The position numbers and the translations under genes are program-made. This document shows, one piece after another, positions 29,568 to 38,257 of a DNA stretch of 64,000 bases. This DNA is from Debaryomyces hansenii CBS767 (Eukaryota; Ascomycota; Pichiomycetes; Serinales; Debaryomycetaceae). The notes below the pieces were generated by a model, which searched no databases, had not been told where the DNA came from, and saw only the letters and a program-made list of their open reading frames with translations. The stretch is from positions 620,001-684,000 of the forward strand of contig NC_006047.2 of the NCBI RefSeq assembly GCF_000006445.2. The letters run 5' to 3'. How positions within the stretch are numbered: the stretch's first letter is position 1; every line of letters starts with the position of its first letter.

Positions 29568-31108
29568 TGCAATCAACCAGGACTTTAAGAATTGCAGTTG
29601 AAGGGTGCTGTCATGGAGAGTTGGACAAAATATATCAAGCTCTACCCGATAAGCTTGACCTTTTGCTCATATGTGGTGATTTTCAAGCAATCAGAAATAT
29701 GGTAGATTTAAAAACTATGTCGGTTCCAGAAAAATATAAGAAATTGGGAGATTTCCATGATTACTATTCAGGGGTAAAGGTTGCTCCTGTGCTAACAATA
29801 TTTATTGGAGGTAATCATGAAAGCTCTTCCTATTTGAAGGAATTGAAATATGGTGGATGGGTAGCCCCTAATATATATTACCTTGGTGAGTTTGGGTGTG
29901 TTTGGTTCAAGGGCCTACAAATTGGTGGAATCAGTGGTATTTATAATCAAAGATCTTTCTATGACTCTATTAGAAGTGATAATAAGGACGAAAAGTTACC
30001 ATATAATCCACATACTATTCGTTCCATATATCAAGTGAAAGCGAAGAATTATTTAAAGATGTATTTAATGGACCACCACAGATTAGATATAGTATTGAGT
30101 CATGATTGGCCCCAGCATATTGAGAAGAAGGGCAATTTGGGAAAGTTGCTTAAAGAAAAACACTTTTTCAAAGCCGACATCAATAATGGTACCTTGGGCA
30201 GTCCATTGAATAATGTATTGCTAGATCGCCTAAAGCCTAGGTATTGGTTCGCATCACATCTTCATGTTAGGTTCCAAGCATTAGTGAAACATTCCGCTAA
30301 AAGAAGCAACAATGAGGTCTCTGATTCAGTATCGAAGAAAAGCAAATCCAATATCGATGAGCTGAACGATAATAAACAAAATAATGAGAAGATTGAATTA
30401 GAGATGGACGATGATACAGATACCAATAAGCTAGAATTAAATATGGATGAAGTGGAAAATAATGAAGCAATAAAGCTCGATATGGATGACAATCTGAGCA
30501 ATGAAGAAACGAAACTTGGCATTGATAATAGGCTGAATACTGAAGAGATCAAATTGAATATGGACGATTTCGATCTGACACCTTCGACATCCGACCAACT
30601 ACAACCGAAAGTAGATAATGAAGTACTTGAAACTCACTTTCTTGCACTCGATAAGTGTTTACCTCGAAGAAAGTTTCTTGAGATTATGGAGATAGAAGTA
30701 CCTGATGAAAATATCAGCCATCCGTCTTATAGTCAAGATAATAAGGCATCTTTAGATTTGAAGACGCAGCAACCACTGCTTTATTATGACAAGAGATCCA
30801 TTGCGATTAATAAAGTCATCGAATCGTTCATTGACGGTAATTTAAAGATATGGAACTCTATTCACCAAGGCGATTTCTACAATTTTATACACAAGCAATT
30901 TGACTTGCACAACGAATTAAGGGATGAGATTGATTTTGAATTAAATAAATTAAGCAATTTGCCCAGCGATGCGTTGCAGATAGATCCAAACTCGTTCCAG
31001 GTCATTGCACCTACCAGCAACGGAGAAAGGATTCCATTGAAGTATTGGGAAAACAACCAGACTACAGAATACTGTTCAAAATTTCAAGTACCTTATAATA
31101 AGCTATAG
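29564..31108 (+). CDS. DBR1: DBR1, lariat-debranching enzyme
   Basis: This metallophosphoesterase cleaves the 2'-5' bond of intron lariats. The motifs are complete: GCCHG at 14-18, GDFQ at 38-41, GGNHE at 82-86, SHDWP near 185 and SHLHVRF near 228. The family domain resumes near residue 345 with FLALDKCLPRRKFL. Between the two catalytic parts lies an acidic insert of about 60 residues made of degenerate repeats. I choose the ATG at 29564, which precedes the conserved TLRIAVEGCCHG. The product has 514 residues, longer than baker's-yeast Dbr1 (about 405) because of the insert. Confidence 0.94.
   Translation: MMQSTRTLRIAVEGCCHGELDKIYQALPDKLDLLLICGDFQAIRNMVDLKTMSVPEKYKKLGDFHDYYSGVKVAPVLTIFIGGNHESSSYLKELKYGGWVAPNIYYLGEFGCVWFKGLQIGGISGIYNQRSFYDSIRSDNKDEKLPYNPHTIRSIYQVKAKNYLKMYLMDHHRLDIVLSHDWPQHIEKKGNLGKLLKEKHFFKADINNGTLGSPLNNVLLDRLKPRYWFASHLHVRFQALVKHSAKRSNNEVSDSVSKKSKSNIDELNDNKQNNEKIELEMDDDTDTNKLELNMDEVENNEAIKLDMDDNLSNEETKLGIDNRLNTEEIKLNMDDFDLTPSTSDQLQPKVDNEVLETHFLALDKCLPRRKFLEIMEIEVPDENISHPSYSQDNKASLDLKTQQPLLYYDKRSIAINKVIESFIDGNLKIWNSIHQGDFYNFIHKQFDLHNELRDEIDFELNKLSNLPSDALQIDPNSFQVIAPTSNGERIPLKYWENNQTTEYCSKFQVPYNKL
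30391..30574 (+). repeat. Degenerate acidic tandem repeat inside DBR1
   Basis: About four to five units of 14-17 codons are visible. They share the pattern Lys-Leu-x-Met-Asp-Asp followed by Asn/Glu-rich spacers, for example KLELNMDE, KLDMDDN, KLGIDNR and KLNMDDF. The repeats sit between the catalytic domain and the C-terminal family domain. Confidence 0.65.
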
Positions 31109-31373
31109 ATAAATACACTAGACCCGACATTGTGGATCCTCAAGATTAGCATTGATAGTCGACTCGACTTAAGCATAAATTAATACATACTAATACATAT
31201 TTCATATATATGTATTTAAATCAAACTGATAATCCCCTGAAACTAACCTTTGAATGTCGAGATCTGACAACTAGAGGAGTGTAGACCTCATAGAACATGG
31301 TTTAATATTTCCTAGTATACTGACAAATTCTATATTGTATATTGATTTGAGTTCCCTTTTAATTCAACTATTC

Positions 31374-31445
31374 GGTTGTATAGTGTAGTGGTTATCACTT
31401 TCGGTTTTGATCCGGACAACCCCGGTTCGAATCCGGGTACGACCT
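31374..31445 (+). tRNA. tRNA-Gln (anticodon UUG)
   Basis: This 72-nt gene has a 7-bp acceptor stem (GGTTGTA with TACGACC; one T-G wobble). The D arm contains TAGTGTAGTGG. The anticodon loop TTTTGAT gives the anticodon TTG, and the B box is GGTTCGAATCC. It has no intron and no encoded CCA. It closely matches the yeast tRNA-Gln(UUG), with a compensatory G-C change at acceptor pair 5-68. It lies 87 bp upstream of the LisH-protein ATG. Confidence 0.97.
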
Positions 31446-31446
31446 A

Positions 31447-31454
31447 TTTTTTTT
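31447..31454 (+). terminator. RNA polymerase III terminator of tRNA-Gln
   Basis: A run of eight T starts two bases after the tRNA 3' end, the standard Pol III termination signal. Confidence 0.9.
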
Positions 31455-31532
31455 CAACATCTATCTTATCATAGATCAGAGTTTTAAGCATCAAGATACT
31501 ATTATTACGCCAAAAGGATTGGTACCGTAGAA

Positions 31533-32798
31533 ATGAACATTGAAACACATATTGCGCAATTCTTGAAGGAGAATAATTACCCAGAAACGTTAAAGGCATT
31601 TGAACGAGAATATGGGAAACCATTCTCTGTTTCACCTAATGAATCATTGCAGAGTATAATTGAAGACAGATATAATTACAAAGCACTAAACGCTCAAACT
31701 AAAGATTTGGAATTGAGTACACCTCTTAATGACGAATTGAATGCTATTCTAAATAATCAGGTTAATGAATGGGCAGTACCATACCCAAAGGATCCCAAAT
31801 TAGTAACTGATTCAATTGATGGTCTTGTCATCTCATCTTGCTTGGTATTCAACGAAAATACCCCAATTCTATTCCTTGGTACTTCAAAGACAAAACTATA
31901 TGTAATCAACTTACTGTCGAATGAAGTTCTTCTAGAATCGACCGGTTTTATTGGAAAGTGTGTTATCAAAAATATAACCATTGCATCCGACAATAAGCTA
32001 GTGCTCCTGGGTATGAACGGAAAACTACATTTATGTGAATACAGCTACGGAGAAACATTTGAAATAAAATCAATTGATGAACTACAGGCCCATCCCAGAC
32101 TTATTGTCGATACCAAGAGTATCCAGTTCAACAACGACACCTACGTGTTCACTCTAGGATGGGATTTCACCTTGAAGGTCTTCACTGTCCGAGACAGATT
32201 TACTCCTATCACCCAGTACAAACTATCTACCCAAGGAACCAGCTTCGATGTCACTGTATTTGCCGATAAGATCACTCTCGTGGTCGGTCTCAACGAAACT
32301 ACTTTGTTGAGTGTGTTCCACCTCATCGAAACCGACTTAGTGCTACTGTACAAAATCTCGCTCAACGATGCCCAATTTACCCTATCAACATTTTCTCCTC
32401 GCTGTATATCGATACAATCACTCCCTCTGGGGGTCCCATTAATTGCTGTGGCAACTTCTCATGAACCATATATGAGATTAATAATAGTTCCACTAAAAGA
32501 TTCCACGGCTAAGGGTTCCGTTCCGATAGAGCGAGATCAAATCTTGAAAAATTTATCCACCCTCTCTCCTCAAGATAAATATTCCCAACCCATAATCCGT
32601 TGGAAGCTGTCTTCGAACCTGAAGAACAATGGTGTTTGGGTTGTGGGTGAGGATGGAACCATCAGAGGTATCGACCTCATACAAGAAAGGGTAATTACAA
32701 ACTACCAAAAACATGATGGAAGAATAAAGTCCTTTACCCTAGCTGGTGATAGACTCATAACCTGTGGAACGGATAAGCTTGTGTATCAATGGGTATAA
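31533..32798 (+). CDS. LisH-domain, WD-repeat-like protein, function unknown
   Basis: The N-terminal 35 residues form a LisH dimerisation motif (IETHIAQFLKENNYPETLKAF). The rest, to residue 421, is beta-rich with weak WD-like endings (VFTLGWDFTLKVF, VVGEDGTIRGIDL, TCGTDKLVYQWV), which suggests a degenerate propeller. I do not recognise a named orthologue. It may be a scaffold in an E3-ligase or dynein-type complex, as other LisH/WD proteins are, but that is inference. It sits just downstream of the tRNA gene. Confidence 0.75.
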   Translation: MNIETHIAQFLKENNYPETLKAFEREYGKPFSVSPNESLQSIIEDRYNYKALNAQTKDLELSTPLNDELNAILNNQVNEWAVPYPKDPKLVTDSIDGLVISSCLVFNENTPILFLGTSKTKLYVINLLSNEVLLESTGFIGKCVIKNITIASDNKLVLLGMNGKLHLCEYSYGETFEIKSIDELQAHPRLIVDTKSIQFNNDTYVFTLGWDFTLKVFTVRDRFTPITQYKLSTQGTSFDVTVFADKITLVVGLNETTLLSVFHLIETDLVLLYKISLNDAQFTLSTFSPRCISIQSLPLGVPLIAVATSHEPYMRLIIVPLKDSTAKGSVPIERDQILKNLSTLSPQDKYSQPIIRWKLSSNLKNNGVWVVGEDGTIRGIDLIQERVITNYQKHDGRIKSFTLAGDRLITCGTDKLVYQWV

Positions 32799-33080
32799 TT
32801 GGGGCTTCACGTGTATACCAACCGATAGCGCGCTTCCATCGTTGTATTATGTGGGGACACTAGACCTCGGAGAAAGATGGAACATTGATAAGATGTATGA
32901 GGGGGTTTTAGAATACCTCGGTAAAAACGAGCCAATTTTATAAATATCATTAAATGTGCCTTTTTAGTTTTCATAGACATAATACAAATTCCATAAATCA
33001 TCTGCGGAGTGCTTGCTAATATTGAATATATTTGTAATAGATTTTCACTGTATTATAGAAATTGCATAGAATAAAGCACT

Positions 33081-34106
33081 ATGTCACTTACTCCACTTGA
33101 AAAAGCTGCTAGTGGTGCGTTAGCATCAGCATTCGCTAATAGTTTGGTCTATCCATTAGATCTCAGTAAGACGTTGATTCAGACACAAGTGAAGAAACAT
33201 GATAAGGAAGTCCTCGGGGGCGAACCATCGACGCCAGAAGACAGTCAAACATTGAAAAACACCAAGGACGGTGAAGTAAAGTACAAGAATACCCTCGATG
33301 TTTTGCGCAAGATCTATGCTAAGAAGGGAGTTTTAGGATGGTATCACGGGCTTGCGTCGTCAATATTAGGGACCACAGCGCAAAACTTTTCGTACTTCTA
33401 CTGGTACACGATTGTCAAACGTGTTTACGCTAATCTTTACAAGCATATACCCAACCACAAGCCTACCACTGCCACCGAGTTGTTCTTGGGTGCTTTGGCC
33501 GCGTGTATATCACAACTTTTCACAATGCCAATCGGGGTTATCACCACGCAACAGCAGACTGATAAGACCCACAAGAACTTGTACCAATTGTTCAGGGAAA
33601 TCTTGGATCAGGACGGTATCTGTGGATTGTGGAGAGGTTTAAGGGTATCGATGGTTTTGTGTATCAACCCATCAATTACCTACGGATCGTACGAAAGATT
33701 GAAGCAGATCTTGTATAACAGCAAGGAGTTCTTGGGACCATTGGAAAGTTTCTCCATTGGGGTTTTGGCCAAGTCCATGGCCACGATAGTGACGCAGCCA
33801 TTGATCGTATCGAAGGCCATGTTACAAAAGAAGGCGCACAAGAAACAAACACCTACTGGTGACAAGGAAGCGTATGGAAACGAAGAGGAAGATGATGAAG
33901 AAGACATCAAATTCGATGCCTTCACGCATGCGTTGGCCCACTTGTGGAAAACTGAAAAATTCAGAGGCTTATACAAGGGCGTAGCTCCACAGTTGCTAAA
34001 GGGTGTTTTCGTACAAGGTTTATTGTTCATGTTCAAGGACCAAATCGACTTGTTTTTCTTGTTCTTGTTGAAGCTAATCAAGACCAAAAAGATAATCTCC
34101 CGTTAG
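33081..34106 (+). CDS. ANT1: ANT1/PMP47, peroxisomal adenine-nucleotide carrier
   Basis: This mitochondrial-carrier-family protein of the peroxisomal membrane exchanges ATP for AMP to feed acyl-CoA synthesis. Signatures are YPLDLSKTLIQTQ near residue 24, MPIGVITTQQQ near 151 and QPLIVSKAMLQKK near 242, which are typical of Pmp47 rather than mitochondrial carriers. A Lys- and acidic-rich insert lies at about 255-280. It is 341 residues, and the basic C-terminus (LIKTKKIISR) may aid peroxisomal targeting. It fits the window's other peroxisomal gene, PEX20. Confidence 0.92.
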   Translation: MSLTPLEKAASGALASAFANSLVYPLDLSKTLIQTQVKKHDKEVLGGEPSTPEDSQTLKNTKDGEVKYKNTLDVLRKIYAKKGVLGWYHGLASSILGTTAQNFSYFYWYTIVKRVYANLYKHIPNHKPTTATELFLGALAACISQLFTMPIGVITTQQQTDKTHKNLYQLFREILDQDGICGLWRGLRVSMVLCINPSITYGSYERLKQILYNSKEFLGPLESFSIGVLAKSMATIVTQPLIVSKAMLQKKAHKKQTPTGDKEAYGNEEEDDEEDIKFDAFTHALAHLWKTEKFRGLYKGVAPQLLKGVFVQGLLFMFKDQIDLFFLFLLKLIKTKKIISR

Positions 34107-34633
34107 TTTTGCATCTTTTTTTACGCTATTTATTGGAACACAAAGTTATTATGTAGAGCAAATAATTGTGTAGTTTGTGCTTAGAATCGACATTTCTGAT
34201 ATTCTACATTATTACACCACAACCGTTGATATACAACCTGTAGTTAATATTTCCTCTACTTGGCTATTTCGCTACTTCCAGCTAATGGATCCGGCTACTT
34301 CGATATGTTGCAGTATTCACTACCATGATTTCGCTCTTCGGAAGTATCCCCCGCAATCCATCGGATAATTGCCCGGCCTATCATACACTTCCGTCGCACT
34401 CGCAGCGACATATCCGGGCTTTTACCCTATATATCATATGATTTGAGACTGCTAAAATCACCTGATTGATTTTGCGTGCGAAACTCAGAGAAATTTTTTT
34501 CAGTCGTTGATACTCTCACTCCCATTCTGTCCCATAGTATGGATGGGAGCCTAACAATTCTGGTGAAAAATTATATGAATTTGAAGTATTCTTACACTTG
34601 TTGAATCTTAGTCACTAATAAGAATAATTAATC
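34107..34633 (+). promoter_or_regulatory. RPS23 upstream region
   Basis: This 527-bp region holds an inverted pair, GTCGC (34393-34397) and GCGAC (34405-34409), inside GTCGCAC...GCGACAT. It also holds a TATATA stretch near 34429 and an RRPE-like T-rich box (AAATTTTTTTCAG) near 34492-34504. A 63-codon ORF at 34177 is not supported as a gene. Confidence 0.5.
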
Positions 34634-35071
34634 ATGGGTAATAGTAAACCAAGAGGTCTTAACTCTGCTAGAAAATTAAGAGTTCACCGTCGTAACAACA
34701 GATGGGCTGATCAAGCTTATAAGTCTAGATTATTAGGTACAGCTTTCAAGTCTTCTCCATTCGGTGGTTCTTCCCACGCCAAGGGTATTGTCTTAGAAAA
34801 GATCGGTATTGAATCCAAGCAACCAAACTCTGCTATTAGAAAGTGTGTCAGAGTCCAATTAATCAAAAACGGTAAGAGAGTCACTGCTTTCGTTCCAAAT
34901 GATGGTTGTTTAAACTTCGTCGATGAAAATGACGAAGTCTTATTAGCCGGTTTCGGTAGAAGAGGTAAGGCTAAGGGTGATATTCCAGGTGTTAGATTCA
35001 AGGTTGTTAAAGTTTCTGGTGTCTCTTTATTAGCTTTATGGAAGGAAAAGAAAGAAAAGCCAAGATCATAG
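34634..35071 (+). CDS. RPS23: RPS23, small-subunit ribosomal protein uS12
   Basis: This 145-residue decoding-centre protein is nearly identical to yeast uS12 along its length. The KQPNSA loop holds the proline that is hydroxylated in other eukaryotes, and the C-terminus is [14 protein letters not shown]. The gene is uninterrupted here, whereas baker's-yeast copies carry an intron. The N-terminus [10 protein letters not shown] differs slightly from the usual MGKGKPRG. Leucine codons are TTA/CTT only, as in highly expressed genes. Confidence 0.98.
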   Translation: MGNSKPRGLNSARKLRVHRRNNRWADQAYKSRLLGTAFKSSPFGGSSHAKGIVLEKIGIESKQPNSAIRKCVRVQLIKNGKRVTAFVPNDGCLNFVDENDEVLLAGFGRRGKAKGDIPGVRFKVVKVSGVSLLALWKEKKEKPRS

Positions 35072-35376
35072 ATTAACCCACGCAGTTATTACGAAACAGG
35101 AGGGCTGTTCATAGGTTTCTTGTTTATTTTGAATATAAAATACTGTATAATTGTCCAGTGCTATGGTTTTATAATTTAAATTTATGTGTATATTGATAAA
35201 ATACCTGACTCTAGGTTAATGCATACATTTGTGATAAAAAAAGATGTAGAAGGTCCTTGGTGGTTACAACACCAATGGCGTATGTTGCACGTATTGGCTA
35301 AATGAGGTAAGCGAAATGGTTCTACATTATGAATGTGGCATTGAACTAAATTGAATTGAGTTATATGTAAATGTAA
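35072..35376. other. Convergent intergenic region RPS23/SPN1
   Basis: Both genes end here, so this is mostly 3' flanking sequence with T- and A-rich runs suitable for polyadenylation. No ORF or RNA gene is evident. Confidence 0.5.
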
Positions 35377-36591
35377 TTAAATGGTCAAGTTCCTTCCTTC
35401 AATGGAAGGCCCTGACTTTTTAGATGACTTCTTTTTGAAGTTCATCAGAGTTAATTTCTGGTTGATTCTCTTGAATCTTTCATCGTTGTTACCATTGGAG
35501 TTTAATTGCTGTCTTCTTAACAAGCTTGGATCGACCTTTGGTGCGATCTTATAAGCAGTGGTTCTAGCAGCTGGAATGGCTGCTCTCTTTCTTCTCTCAG
35601 CACTTTCTTCGTATAAAGACTTAGCTTCCTTTGGTTTACTACGACGTGCTGATGATAACTGGTTGGTGAATCTGTTCTTATTGTATTCGTTGAATTGGAT
35701 GGTACGATCCTTGTATGAGTCTGATTTGTTTAAAATAGGTCTGGTCCAATCCCCAATTAATCTGTCTACCACCTTCTTTAAGTTGGCTTCTGTTCTCTTC
35801 GATCTTTGATAGTATACCAAAACCTTTCCTATGCCTGATGCAATCAAATGGTCTGTCTTAATAGGCAAAACGGTCAACGAGTGAATTAATTCTTTTTGAA
35901 TTTGATACGCAGGCATTGATGCATCGGGTAATGGCTCTAACCATAATCTAACTGCCTCCAATAAGTTGTTATCCAAGATGGAAATAGCTAAGTCAGCCTT
36001 GGACAAAATATCCACCACTTCATTCAACAATTTCAATTTTTCAGTGGCAATCTGTCCCTGCGAATTCTTTTCCACGTCCAAGTTGGCGGCCTTGATCATT
36101 TGGTCTTTCAAAAAATCAATTCTGTCATCTTGCATTCTCTCTAAATCGTCCTCATCGGCCCTACGACGTCTTGACGTCTTACTCTTGATCGCAGATTCCA
36201 TCTTTTCTTCCAAAAGCCTTCTCTTTCTTGCTTGTGGGTCTTCATTACTATAATCCATGCCTCCATATTCTGGATTTTCTCCCATTGGAACGAATCCCTG
36301 TTCATCTCTTTCATTTTTAAATTCATCGTATTTTTTGGCCTTTCTAACGTTTTTCTTCATGGTCACTTCCCTATTATTTTCCTCGTCCCCTGTTATCTTG
36401 TGTGCTTGTATAGAGTAAATGTTTTCATCTGCATCGTCTTCGACCTCGTCATTGTTGTTGTCTTCGTTTTCATTCACCGCCAACTCATTTGATCCCCCCT
36501 GTGATTGTGGTTCCGCGGAATCACTAAAAAATTGTCTGGCCTCTTCCTCCCTGTCGTTATACAAAGCGGTTTCTCCCTCTTTGTCTGACAT
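35377..36591 (-). CDS. SPN1: SPN1 (IWS1), transcription elongation factor
   Basis: This nuclear factor binds Spt6, histones and RNA polymerase II. The N-terminal 150 residues are acidic and polar. The conserved TFIIS-N/IWS1 domain covers about residues 190-340, with [22 protein letters not shown] and [12 protein letters not shown] motifs. A basic C-terminus includes [14 protein letters not shown]. The 404 residues match fungal Spn1. It is divergent from SCD6 across 614 bp. Confidence 0.95.
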   Translation of the reverse strand: MSDKEGETALYNDREEEARQFFSDSAEPQSQGGSNELAVNENEDNNNDEVEDDADENIYSIQAHKITGDEENNREVTMKKNVRKAKKYDEFKNERDEQGFVPMGENPEYGGMDYSNEDPQARKRRLLEEKMESAIKSKTSRRRRADEDDLERMQDDRIDFLKDQMIKAANLDVEKNSQGQIATEKLKLLNEVVDILSKADLAISILDNNLLEAVRLWLEPLPDASMPAYQIQKELIHSLTVLPIKTDHLIASGIGKVLVYYQRSKRTEANLKKVVDRLIGDWTRPILNKSDSYKDRTIQFNEYNKNRFTNQLSSARRSKPKEAKSLYEESAERRKRAAIPAARTTAYKIAPKVDPSLLRRQQLNSNGNNDERFKRINQKLTLMNFKKKSSKKSGPSIEGRNLTI

Positions 36592-37205
36592 ATTGCTATA
36601 TATTATACGGTAAATAAATGGTTACTATTCACTAGTGTATGTAATTTGAGTCTGCTCTTTTCGATAGCTTGGATGTCGCGACATTTCCCTCACATGTGTG
36701 CGACATTTGACCTACCATGAAATGTCGTATTCCTCTTACTTACAAACTTACATTCCTTGGTGTATCTGAAATCCTATTTTCTTTGAATTAAGCATTCGTA
36801 TTATCCATTGAATAGTATGTCTGTCCTATTTTATGGTTCTAAATCCTTATCAAAATTTAAATTTTTACAGTCTATAGAATTAACTACTACTAATTATTGC
36901 AACTTTCTATAATTGTGAGATTAATACTACAAAAATCATTACAAGTTGGATTTCATAAATTGTAATATTATTAGGTATAAACAAGATATCTGACATAGTA
37001 CCACCCATATATACCGTATACCTTAATAAAACACGAATCTATGACCTATATAGTGGATAATTTGCAACTATTTTATACGGAACCATGGTCGTGCAAGGCT
37101 CAAAAGAATGCTGGAAAAAACCACGACAGTTGGCATTTAATCATAACGATACCTTCGGTATTGCTAGAAGAGTCACTATTAAATATAATTGGGACGTGAT
37201 ACAGG
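36592..37205. promoter_or_regulatory. Divergent SPN1/SCD6 promoter region
   Basis: Close to SPN1 lies a perfect 12-bp palindrome ATGTCGCGACAT (36673-36684), then GTGCGACAT (36698-36706), then ATGTCG (36722-36727), so three related half-sites fall within 55 bp. The rest is AT-rich. A 53-codon ATG-initiated frame from 37084 overlaps the SCD6 start in another frame and is probably chance. Confidence 0.5.
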
Positions 37206-38183
37206 ATGTCTCAATATATTGGAAAGACTATTTCTTTGATTTCTAACAAAGGACTTCGTTATGTTGGGTTGTTAGATAACATTAATGCAGACGATGCTAC
37301 AGTTGCGTTAAAATCGGTTAGATCATTTGGTACAGAAGGTAGAATGGCTGCTAGTGGTAATGCAAACCTTGAAGTTCATCCAGGAACCGATGTGTATGAT
37401 TATGTTGTTTTCAGAGGGTCCGATGTTAAGGATTTAACTGTTTTGGATACTCCTATTGATCAGGTGAAGCCAGAGCCTTATACACAAGCTCCGGCACCAG
37501 GTGGGTACCCAGCATACCAACAACAGCCGCAAACTCAAACACAACAAAAGCCGCAAAAAGCACCAGCTCCTAGCACGACTTCAGCTGCTCCGGCAAAAGC
37601 TGCGTCAGCTCCAACTCAAACATCAGCACCTAAACAAAGGGCCCAAAAACCTTCTGAGACCCAGACTCAACCACAGGCTCCAACCCCATCGCAAACGCAA
37701 CAACAACTGCAACCGCAAGCTACTCCAACTTCTGCTCGTACAGAGGAAACAGGAAAGGAGGAAAATGCATCGCCAGCCCAACCAAGACCGCAAGAACACC
37801 CGCAATCTGGCTTACAAAAGAACGTTTCGAAAGTATCTAATGTGCCAGAGACCGCATTTGACTTTGAATCTGCAAACGCAAAGTTTTCAAGGGACATAGA
37901 TTCGGAAAAAGACGCTGAACAGCCAATGTATAATAAACAATCGTCATTCTTTGACAACATTTCGTCCTCTGCAGATGAAAAGAATACTATGAGGTGGGCA
38001 GAAGAAAAGAATCTTAATTTAGATACTTTTGGTGAATCTTCAGTCAACAATAGGGGTAGAGGCAGAGGCAGAGGCAGAGGTAACTGGAGAGGTGGCAGAG
38101 GTAATTGGAGAGGTGGCAGAGGCAGAGGTAGAGGTGGTAATAGAAGTAATAATGATTATAACAGTAAGCCTGAATGGGCCTAA
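37206..38183 (+). CDS. SCD6: SCD6 (LSM14-type), translation repressor
   Basis: This RNP-granule protein represses translation through eIF4G and supports decapping. An LSm domain fills residues 1-80 (YIGKTISLISNKGLRYVGLLD). A Pro/Gln/Ala-rich linker spans about 90-210, an FDF-type motif (TAFDFESANAKF) lies near 218, and the C-terminal RGG region (about 283-315) is built from GRGRGRG and NWRGGRG units. The gene is intact at 325 residues, near the usual 349. Confidence 0.95.
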   Translation: MSQYIGKTISLISNKGLRYVGLLDNINADDATVALKSVRSFGTEGRMAASGNANLEVHPGTDVYDYVVFRGSDVKDLTVLDTPIDQVKPEPYTQAPAPGGYPAYQQQPQTQTQQKPQKAPAPSTTSAAPAKAASAPTQTSAPKQRAQKPSETQTQPQAPTPSQTQQQLQPQATPTSARTEETGKEENASPAQPRPQEHPQSGLQKNVSKVSNVPETAFDFESANAKFSRDIDSEKDAEQPMYNKQSSFFDNISSSADEKNTMRWAEEKNLNLDTFGESSVNNRGRGRGRGRGNWRGGRGNWRGGRGRGRGGNRSNNDYNSKPEWA

Positions 38184-38257
38184 GTTATCTGATGCTTAGC
38201 TTTTTATGTCAACCAAATAAATGATCTAATTTATTATTACAATCGATTAATATGTAA

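Noticed and set aside
37623..38050. Long ORFs antisense to SCD6, including a Cys/Ser-rich frame
   Set aside because: They are shadows of the Pro/Gln-rich linker of SCD6.
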